Shown piece after piece: positions 25,023 through 29,966 of a stretch of 29,966 nucleotides of DNA. Location: the NCBI GenBank assembly GCA_007117055.1, contig SKHH01000067.1, positions 1 to 29,966 of the forward strand, given 5' to 3'. The notes beneath the pieces were generated by a model. The model saw only the letters and a program-made list of their open reading frames with translations. It was not told the DNA's origin and made no database searches. Position 1 is the stretch's first letter, and each line of letters opens with the position of its first letter. Made by a program: the position numbers and the translations under genes. The stretch comes from Lishizhenia sp. Its GTDB lineage: Bacteria > Bacteroidota > Bacteroidia > Flavobacteriales_D > Crocinitomicaceae.

Positions 25023-26294
25023 ATGAATCTATTAGTTAAAAATACCATCCTTTGTGGTCTTGTTGTTTTATTATCGCTTAAAACTTTTGGTCAAATTGAC
25101 CCTCAATCTTCTCCTTATTATGCTAACGGCACTTATGATGTCTTAAACGAGGCACATACAGATGTTAATCCTAATGTATACTCTTTTAGACCAGATGTTC
25201 CGGTGGGTGAAACTTTCCCTGTTTTTATTTTTCAGTTAGGTGCAAATGGTTTCGGAGGCTCGGCAATAGACCATACCAGTTATGATATTTTTATGGAGCA
25301 CTTAGCATCTTGGGGTTATATCGTTTTAGTAATTGATGATGCTTCTGCTGGCCTTCCAAACGGAGGTTCTTTCAGTACAGTTTATGATTGGTACAATGGT
25401 AAAATTAGTGATAATTCACATTGGCTAAGCGATTTTGCAAACAATGATAAAGTTGTTGTTGGGGGACACTCTAATGGTGGAGTAAATGCTACTGGTTTTT
25501 TACAAGATCATAAACAAGAAATTGAGGGAGTAGTGTTTTTCGCTTCTTACCCGAGTGAAGGAATACTTGGTTTTGGAGCTCATAATATAGCTGACTTCCC
25601 AGGTTATGTTCTTTCAATAGCAGGGGATGAAGACGGTCAAAGTACTCCAAGTGATTGTTTTGATGGGTATGAATTATTTGAGGAGGCTGCTTGTAAATAC
25701 TATGTGAATATCGATGGATTAGGACATGGGGGCTTTGGAGATTATGATAACCCAGATCAACCGGTAGGGAGTATAGGTAGAGATAATGCTACAGCGAGTA
25801 TTCGTCATTACCTTGTTAGCTTTATGGAGTTATCCATGAAAGGAAATCAAAGTGCCGAAGAACATTTGAAAGTTGAGGATTTTCAACCAAATACTACAAA
25901 AGAATACGAATCGACCTGTCCTTTTGAGGGAGTAGATGAAGATGATGATGATCCAGTAGATGATGATCAAGACGATCCCGTAGATGAAGAGGATGAGGAT
26001 CCAATAGATGATGATGAAGATGATCTTGAGGATGAGGATCCAATAGATGAAGAAGAAGATACGGCTAACCTTGAAGAAGTAGAGTTAGAGTTAACTATTT
26101 TTCCAAATCCGACTCAATCGACGGTGAATATTATCATTAACGAAGAAATAGAAACAGTAAGTGTATATGACAATACGGGTAAAAAAGTAGTTGTTTCCAT
26201 TTCTGAAAATGTGCTTGATTTTACAAATCTATCTAAAGGGGTGTATTTTGTTCATGTGAATAACAATTATATTCATAAAGTCGTTAAACAATAA
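25023..26294 (+). CDS. T9SS-exported alpha/beta hydrolase with acidic linker
   Basis: A 423-residue secreted hydrolase. After the signal peptide (MNLLVKNTILCGLVVLLSLKTFG), residues about 25-275 form an alpha/beta hydrolase related to the dienelactone hydrolase/chlorophyllase/PETase-like group. The predicted triad is S150 in the nucleophile elbow GGHSNGGV, D202 in IAGDEDG, and H235 in GLGHGGFG. Residues about 305-346 are almost entirely Asp and Glu with interspersed DP(V/I)D units. Residues about 357-423 (TIFPNPTQSTVNI to IHKVVKQ) are a type A T9SS sorting domain. It is therefore exported to the surface or medium. It may cleave esters, but the substrate is unknown. A second T9SS hydrolase is encoded convergently just downstream, and the terminator between them is shared. 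Confidence 0.85.
   Translation: MNLLVKNTILCGLVVLLSLKTFGQIDPQSSPYYANGTYDVLNEAHTDVNPNVYSFRPDVPVGETFPVFIFQLGANGFGGSAIDHTSYDIFMEHLASWGYIVLVIDDASAGLPNGGSFSTVYDWYNGKISDNSHWLSDFANNDKVVVGGHSNGGVNATGFLQDHKQEIEGVVFFASYPSEGILGFGAHNIADFPGYVLSIAGDEDGQSTPSDCFDGYELFEEAACKYYVNIDGLGHGGFGDYDNPDQPVGSIGRDNATASIRHYLVSFMELSMKGNQSAEEHLKVEDFQPNTTKEYESTCPFEGVDEDDDDPVDDDQDDPVDEEDEDPIDDDEDDLEDEDPIDEEEDTANLEEVELELTIFPNPTQSTVNIIINEEIETVSVYDNTGKKVVVSISENVLDFTNLSKGVYFVHVNNNYIHKVVKQ
25935..26060 (+). repeat. Degenerate GAT/GAA-rich repeat encoding an acidic linker
   Basis: The DNA is a run of GAT, GAC, GAA and GAG codons with recurring GATCCAGTAGAT-like units (GATGATCCAGTAGATGATGA, then GAGGATCCAATAGATGA twice). It encodes residues 305-346 of the hydrolase, such as DPVDEEDEDPIDDDEDD. 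The strong Asp/Glu composition may bind calcium or act as a flexible spacer between catalytic and sorting domains. Length variation between strains is likely because the repeat units are similar. Confidence 0.7.
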
Positions 26295-26317
26295 TTATAT
26301 TGCGTTTCAAATAGATG

Positions 26318-26349
26318 AAGAGATCGTATCATTTACGGTCTCTTTTTTT
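26318..26349 (+). terminator. Rho-independent terminator between two hydrolase genes
   Basis: An 11-bp stem (AAGAGATCGTA at 26318-26328 with TACGGTCTCTT at 26334-26344, one G-T pair) has a 5-nt loop and is followed by seven T residues ending at 26349. It lies 23 bp after the stop of the rightward hydrolase gene. Confidence 0.85.
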
Positions 26350-26400
26350 GTGATAGTTACAAAAAAAACATGAAGCAAATAGATTATCAGATCAGTTTCG

Positions 26401-27591
26401 TTACTCTTTTAACACCTTTATTACGTATTTCGGATGGTTGTTTTTCGATAAACTCAATATATACATCCCCTTTGGTAATTCTGAAAAGTCGATTTCTTTA
26501 TTGCTGACATTTCCGGTATTTAAAAGTTTCCCCTGTGTATTTCTGACTTCAAATTCCGCTTCATCACAGCCTAGACAGTCTAATGACAGCTTGCTACTAA
26601 CTGGGTTTGGGTAAGCTTTTACTGTTTTAAATTTAATACCTTCAGTTGATAGTACTTCATCATTTCCTTCTAACATATAGGTCCATACAGTCCTGAGAAT
26701 AGGTTGACCATTTTCTATGGGGGTATAACTATCAGCAACCATGGCTCCATGAAACTTAGAGGGGTCGTTTGCCGGTGTGAGTTGAGTATATAACTGTAGT
26801 GAATTATTAAAAGGAGTGGTGGTCGTATCGACTAAAACTTTACTTCCAAAATTGGCCATTCCATAATTTTGCCAAGTGGTTAACAGTGTGCTGAAATTCA
26901 CCATTTCATCTTCTTCGTGTGCTAAACCATAATAGTTACTTTCTTCAGTTTCTCCAATCCAAGTAATCCAGTCTGCATTTCTATTTAGAATAGGCATCCA
27001 GTCCATAGCGGCAAACATTACGACGCGTTCCACTTTTTTAATTTTAGAGATAATTCCAGCATGTCCTCCACCTTGTGAATGTCCACTGACAATAATATGT
27101 TCCCATAATATTTCACCTTCTGAGATAAACTGCCCCCAGTTTTCATTAGGAGATTCATCATCTAAGAACTCTAGCAGTTTTAATACTCTTCTTTCTATAC
27201 AATTGTATTCGTCAACATTTACTTCACTATGACGGTCTATTCCGTCAAAGATTTCCAATCTAGCACGACTGTGGCATGTGGTATCAGTCGAAGTTAAGCA
27301 GATTTGATTTATTGCTTCATCATTAGGGTAAGTAAGCCCTATGGAGTGATAACCTAAATTTGCTGCATGTTTTAATATTTCCCTGTATAAAAAAGGCACA
27401 CCACCGGTACCAGGAAAAAATAGAAATAGTTTGTTCTTGTGAGGTGTTATTTCACTTATATAAGCAAGGTGGAAATTATTTGGAGCACTGCTTTCTGGAT
27501 CGGCATCATTAGGCCTTACTGTATGTAAGGTTTGTCCGTTTAAAAAGAATGGAGCTAGTGTTGCTATAAATAATAACCTCAAGTAATACAT
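26401..27591 (-). CDS. T9SS-exported alpha/beta hydrolase (second type)
   Basis: A 396-residue secreted hydrolase. The signal peptide is MYYLRLLFIATLAPFFLNGQ. The oxyanion region is in LFLFFPGTGGVPFLYREI, the nucleophile is S172 in VSGHSQGGGH, and a probable catalytic histidine is H281 in KFHGAMVAD. The acid residue cannot be placed with confidence; D228 and E216 are in range. Several cysteines (C98, C106, C131) may form disulfides, fitting an extracellular protein. Residues about 322-396 (KTVKAYPNPVSSKLSLDCLG onwards) are a T9SS sorting domain. The catalytic domain is not closely similar to the 25023 enzyme in sequence, so the pair is not a simple tandem duplicate. It may belong to the BPSS1187-like hydrolase group, but this is tentative. 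Substrate unknown. Confidence 0.82.
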   Translation of the reverse strand: MYYLRLLFIATLAPFFLNGQTLHTVRPNDADPESSAPNNFHLAYISEITPHKNKLFLFFPGTGGVPFLYREILKHAANLGYHSIGLTYPNDEAINQICLTSTDTTCHSRARLEIFDGIDRHSEVNVDEYNCIERRVLKLLEFLDDESPNENWGQFISEGEILWEHIIVSGHSQGGGHAGIISKIKKVERVVMFAAMDWMPILNRNADWITWIGETEESNYYGLAHEEDEMVNFSTLLTTWQNYGMANFGSKVLVDTTTTPFNNSLQLYTQLTPANDPSKFHGAMVADSYTPIENGQPILRTVWTYMLEGNDEVLSTEGIKFKTVKAYPNPVSSKLSLDCLGCDEAEFEVRNTQGKLLNTGNVSNKEIDFSELPKGMYILSLSKNNHPKYVIKVLKE

Positions 27592-27681
27592 TGTAACTAT
27601 TTTCTAATTAACTAAGGTACTAAGAAATATGTTTAGGGCAAATAAGTTTATTACTTTTAAGGGTTCAAATAAAAGTTGTTT

Positions 27682-28902
27682 ATGTTTCGTGTTTTAGGGC
27701 TCACTATTGTACTGTTGACTTTTAGCGTTTTCATTAATGCTCAAATAGATGATGAATACAATGAGAATTATCGTGAGGAACTAAAACTATTGGTTGTAAA
27801 TAATAATTGGGAAGATTTAAGTGTACGCTATTATACCGAGAATGAATTACCATATTTGAATATTTGGGAAACGCCTTTAATTTATTTGTTGAGTAATAAT
27901 TTCAATGGGTTTTCACGTTCGCTTCAAGATTATGCAGAAAACTTATCATACAGTGTTAAAGGTAGATTTGGTTATGTAGGAGAAAGTACTTTGTTTTATG
28001 ATCAATATCTCTTTGAAAATTCAGTTAATGATGAATTATGGCATACGATTAAGGCTTTTTTATCTCGACATCCTAAGGATTTATTATCACAACTTCACTT
28101 GGAAGGGTTGAATCAGGAACAAAAACAGTTTTTGGAACTCTATGTTTATTTTTCCGTTTGGTATTTTCAGCGAGCAGAGGAAACTTTAGATAAATTCATT
28201 GAAGAAAAAGCTGAATTGTTTATAGAGAATTATCCCACCTCAACTTTTACGTTATATGTGGAGAGGTTTATTATCCCAAGAGAAAAGGCAAGTGATCTAC
28301 GGATATTAGTAGATGCTGGTATTTCTCTTCAGCTTTTGGATAATGAGCTAAAAAGACATATAGACCCTGCAATAGGTTTTGCATCTAGTTTGTATTTTTA
28401 TAGAAAGAATCTTTTTGTTGGAGCTGGAATTAATTCGTTTAGCGCAAGCGTGAAAAAAGACTTTAATTATTTGGATACGTGGTATCAAGATTCTGCTTCT
28501 ACTATCTTTATGTTAGATGTTTCTTTAGGTTACAGTCATCGTATTACGGATAAGGTGAGTATATCTCCAGTGGTAACGTATCGTTTTGCGGACTTATCGT
28601 ATCAATATTTCGATGAACAGTCAGATAGCTTTTCGGAGTTACTTTCTATTCGCTCCCATAGTCCTATGTTTGGTGCTTTTATAGACTGGGAGTTCGCGCA
28701 TAAACGTTGGAAAACACTTGATAATAATTCAATAGAATTTAAAAGTCTTTATTCACAGAAAAATTTTGGTATACGATTGGGACTACATTATAGTTTTCTC
28801 CAATGGGGAAGAAAGACGGAACAATTAAATGGAAATGCTTTTATGGCGAGCTTCAAGTTACTTTATACAGTGGCTCTTCCTAAACGAAGTATAAAGAGAT
28901 AA
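27682..28902 (+). CDS. Exported, probable outer-membrane beta-barrel protein of unknown function
   Basis: I do not recognise a family. The product (406 residues from the ATG at 27682; a TTG at 27676 is also in frame but less likely) starts with a signal peptide, MFRVLGLTIVLLTFSVFINA. Residues about 22-200 are helical and acidic and include a tetratricopeptide-like or DUF-like pattern (QEQKQFLELYVYFSVWYFQR). Residues about 225-400 show alternating hydrophobic beta-strands: LFVGAGINSFSASVKKDF, STIFMLDVSLGYSHRITDKV, ISPVVTYRFADLSYQYF and FGIRLGLHYSFLQWG. That is typical of a small outer-membrane barrel. It lacks a T9SS sorting domain. It is rightward and divergent from the 26401 hydrolase gene. 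Confidence 0.68.
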   Translation: MFRVLGLTIVLLTFSVFINAQIDDEYNENYREELKLLVVNNNWEDLSVRYYTENELPYLNIWETPLIYLLSNNFNGFSRSLQDYAENLSYSVKGRFGYVGESTLFYDQYLFENSVNDELWHTIKAFLSRHPKDLLSQLHLEGLNQEQKQFLELYVYFSVWYFQRAEETLDKFIEEKAELFIENYPTSTFTLYVERFIIPREKASDLRILVDAGISLQLLDNELKRHIDPAIGFASSLYFYRKNLFVGAGINSFSASVKKDFNYLDTWYQDSASTIFMLDVSLGYSHRITDKVSISPVVTYRFADLSYQYFDEQSDSFSELLSIRSHSPMFGAFIDWEFAHKRWKTLDNNSIEFKSLYSQKNFGIRLGLHYSFLQWGRKTEQLNGNAFMASFKLLYTVALPKRSIKR

Positions 28903-28927
28903 TTTTGAATAAAGAGTTTTCACTTTG

Positions 28928-29095
28928 TTAAATCATATTGAAAGCTATATTGACCCGGTTTCGATTTGTTTTCCAATAATGCTTTGTACATCCACACTTC
29001 TTGCAAATCACCCCTTCTTGTTCTCTGTAAGAGATAAACGCTTCTTTACAAGATGATTCATCTGGATAATTCTTATAAAATTCTAAAATATTCAT
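28928..29095 (-). pseudogene. Truncated IS1595-family transposase N-terminus
   Basis: Too short to count as a normal gene: 55 codons from ATG (complement of 29093-29095) to TAA (28928-28930). The product starts MNILEFYKNYPDESSCKEAF and continues with ISYREQEGVICKKCGCTKHY, then WKTNRN. This is the characteristic N-terminal zinc-ribbon region of IS1595-family transposases in Bacteroidetes (FYKxYPDExSC, GVxCKKCG, HYW). The expected second CxxC, FRTTLRSGT segment and catalytic domain are missing. The frame ends soon after the first zinc knuckle with unrelated residues (RVNIAFNMI), so about 80% of the protein has been lost. Recognition is by remembered family features. Confidence 0.72.
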
Positions 29096-29155
29096 GACTT
29101 TTTCTTTTTGTTTTCACAAAGCTAAAGCCACACAACGTAATCTATTTACGGTTTA

Positions 29156-29181
29156 AGGGGTAAAGTTGCGGATATGCATTT
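29156..29181 (+). repeat. 26-bp direct repeat, copy 1
   Basis: Begins AGGGGTAAAGTTGCGGATAT and ends GCATTT. It is identical over 26 bases to 29527-29552. It lies about 60 bp upstream of the truncated transposase start, where an IS terminus could be expected. Similarity continues weakly beyond it: both copies are followed about 22 bp later by GTAAACTTTT. Confidence 0.8.
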
Positions 29182-29224
29182 TAGTTTTTCGAAATTAAGG
29201 GTAAACTTTTCGAAAAATGCACTA

Positions 29225-29259
29225 AATGAATAAATGACCCTTTTGAATGAATAAATGAC
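29225..29259 (+). repeat. Two-copy 21-bp tandem motif
   Basis: AATGAATAAATGAC occurs at 29225-29238 and again at 29246-29259, with a centre-to-centre distance of 21 bp (two helical turns). The bases between are partly conserved (CCCTTTTG against GTGTTTGAG). Two-turn spacing could fit a protein-binding site, but no regulator is known. Confidence 0.65.
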
Positions 29260-29370
29260 GTGTTTGAGCCGTTGAATGGTAAAAATATTATATGCTTATC
29301 GGCTTTTTTACCCAAAGAACTACAAGTGCCTGAAAAACAGATTAAGCTGGGATAACATGGGAAGTATAAA

Positions 29371-29503
29371 AGAGGTTTCTCCCGATGGTCGAAATGACAG
29401 TTAGCTTAAGTCATGAAGGGAGGAGAATTGGCGGCTTCGCTGCCAATTCTCCTCCCCGAACCTCGACTAGACGCTGTCATTTCGAACGAAGTGAGAAATC
29501 TCT
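29371..29503. repeat. Nested palindromic repeat element (MITE/REP-like)
   Basis: The outer arms are AGAGGTTTCTCCCGATGGTC plus GAAATGACAG (29371-29400) and the complementary block at 29474-29503; 24 of 30 positions pair. The inner arms, GGGAGGAGAATTGGC (29418-29432) and GCCAATTCTCCTCCC (29442-29456), are exact complements and extend through GGC/GCT into a TTC tip. The outer-arm motif (GAAATGACA next to a TTTCTC block) resembles interspersed repeats I have often seen in Flavobacteriia genomes. No coding frame is visible. Confidence 0.8.
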
Positions 29504-29526
29504 ATACTATAGTTTCCTATGTTGAT

Positions 29527-29552
29527 AGGGGTAAAGTTGCGGATATGCATTT
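29527..29552 (+). repeat. 26-bp direct repeat, copy 2
   Basis: An exact second copy of the 29156-29181 sequence, 371 bp further on and in the same orientation. The two copies bracket the tandem motif and the palindrome. Confidence 0.8.
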
Positions 29553-29601
29553 AAATAAAAGTTAAATCTGTAAACTTTTTTTAGGACGGGTCATATAGTT
29601 A

Positions 29602-29928
29602 TTATGAATAATGAGTGGCTCTGCCAAAAACATTCTTACCCCCCCCCATAAATTCGACCTTTTTAGATGCATTCATTTCATTAGTAGTTTTATTAATCCT
29701 TAATGAGCTAAAAAATTCGTCAAAATCTTCTGTTGTCTCACTTAATTTGTTGTACGTGTAAATGTCAACCGTATTTTTCTTGCTCCCATTATCTATTAAT
29801 AAGTCTTGAATTCGAAAATCATCATTGGATATCTCCTTCATTTCGAATCGATCGATAGGATCTTGACTAGTACTTCCGACATAAAAAGCATCCAATGTTT
29901 CAGATTGTAAAATATAAAGGTAGTGCAT
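29602..29928 (-). CDS. Short ORF with GIY-YIG start, probably chimeric or decayed
   Basis: A 108-residue product. The first 28 residues, MHYLYILQSETLDAFYVGST then SQDPIDRF, match the beginning of a GIY-YIG (UvrC-type/URI) nuclease: Y-I-L and Y-V-G are the GIY and YIG parts. The usual next segments (R..H.., the conserved E) are absent. From residue 29 on, the sequence (EMKEISNDDFRIQDLLIDNG onward) is not recognised. The coding strand includes nine consecutive G (29639-29647 on the plus strand as C), giving the run MGGG near the end. Loss or gain of one G changes the last residues. It may be a broken gene fused by chance to another sequence. It is 3' to the repeat region, consistent with local rearrangement. 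Catalytic activity is unlikely. Confidence 0.45.
   Translation of the reverse strand: MHYLYILQSETLDAFYVGSTSQDPIDRFEMKEISNDDFRIQDLLIDNGSKKNTVDIYTYNKLSETTEDFDEFFSSLRINKTTNEMNASKKVEFMGGGKNVFGRATHYS
29639..29647. repeat. Nine-base C/G homopolymer in the GIY-YIG ORF
   Basis: A run of nine C (nine G on the coding strand) inside the frame of the minus-strand ORF. With eight G the ending reads MGGVRMFLAEPLIIHNNYMT and then RPKKSLQI before a stop. With ten G a stop follows MGGG at once. It is a slippage-prone site, and the assembly length may also be wrong here. Confidence 0.85.
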
Positions 29929-29966
29929 ATTGATAAAGGTAATGTTATAAAACCAAAAAGGGCTAG

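Larger units (their letters stand above)
28903..29601. other. Repeat-rich gap with mobile-element remnants
   Basis: About 700 bp without an intact gene. From left to right it holds a truncated IS1595-type transposase start (28928-29095, minus strand), the first copy of a 26-bp exact direct repeat (29156-29181), paired TTCGAA palindromes (near 29190 and 29210), a 21-bp tandem motif (29225-29259), a large nested palindrome (29371-29503), and the second direct-repeat copy (29527-29552). The density of repeats contrasts with the rest of the window and marks a recombination or insertion hot spot. Confidence 0.7.

Noticed and set aside
25935..26060. Calcium-binding TSP3 repeats in the acidic linker
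   Set aside because: The DxDxDGxxDxxD spacing of TSP3 is not present; it is a general Asp/Glu run.
29156..29552. CRISPR array
   Set aside because: There are only two copies of the repeat, 371 bp apart, with no regular spacers and no cas genes.

Overview
The window is about 30 kb of AT-rich chromosome from a Bacteroidota bacterium, almost certainly of the class Flavobacteriia. Three secreted proteins carry type IX secretion (T9SS) C-terminal sorting domains. A porD-like T9SS gene sits in a conserved bamD-rpoZ-coaBC-porD-recN cluster. Ribosome binding sites are weak or absent, and promoter-like TTTG/TAnnTTTG motifs of the Bacteroidetes type precede several genes. The order Flavobacteriales, perhaps Crocinitomicaceae-like, is only an impression from gene content.

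Layout. Positions 1-5.1 kb hold a secreted M23/LysM peptidoglycan hydrolase, then a leftward cluster (Lrp/AsnC regulator, ABC ATPase, FtsX-like permease). Divergent from the regulator is a PLP-dependent Cys/Met-metabolism enzyme with a strong terminator. Positions 5.1-8.3 kb hold a secreted von Willebrand type D protein and ATP-type PEP carboxykinase. Positions 8.4-14.6 kb are one long leftward housekeeping block: an unidentified 180-aa protein, bamD, rpoZ, coaBC, porD, recN and a DUF423 membrane protein. Positions 15.0-20.9 kb are a rightward tripartite RND efflux operon (adaptor, RND pump, TolC-like channel), with stop and start codons abutting between the last two genes. Positions 20.9-28.9 kb are accessory envelope and secreted genes: a small membrane protein, a T9SS subtilase, a small secreted domain protein, two convergent T9SS-exported alpha/beta hydrolases and an outer-membrane-like protein of unknown function.

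The last kilobase (28.9-29.9 kb) is a repeat-rich mobile-element graveyard. It contains the truncated N-terminus of an IS1595-family transposase, a 26-bp exact direct repeat, a 21-bp tandem motif, a large nested palindrome, and a small GIY-YIG-start ORF whose C-terminus crosses a nine-base G/C homopolymer.

The divergent gap at 14645-15039 is the most interesting noncoding stretch. It has one exact consensus DnaA box, degenerate boxes and a long inverted repeat, at a point where transcription switches from leftward to rightward. It is a tentative origin-like candidate, not a demonstrated origin. I found no CRISPR array, tRNA, rRNA, intact IS element or recognisable defence system. The window is mostly ordinary core genome, and no clear new multi-gene system is visible.
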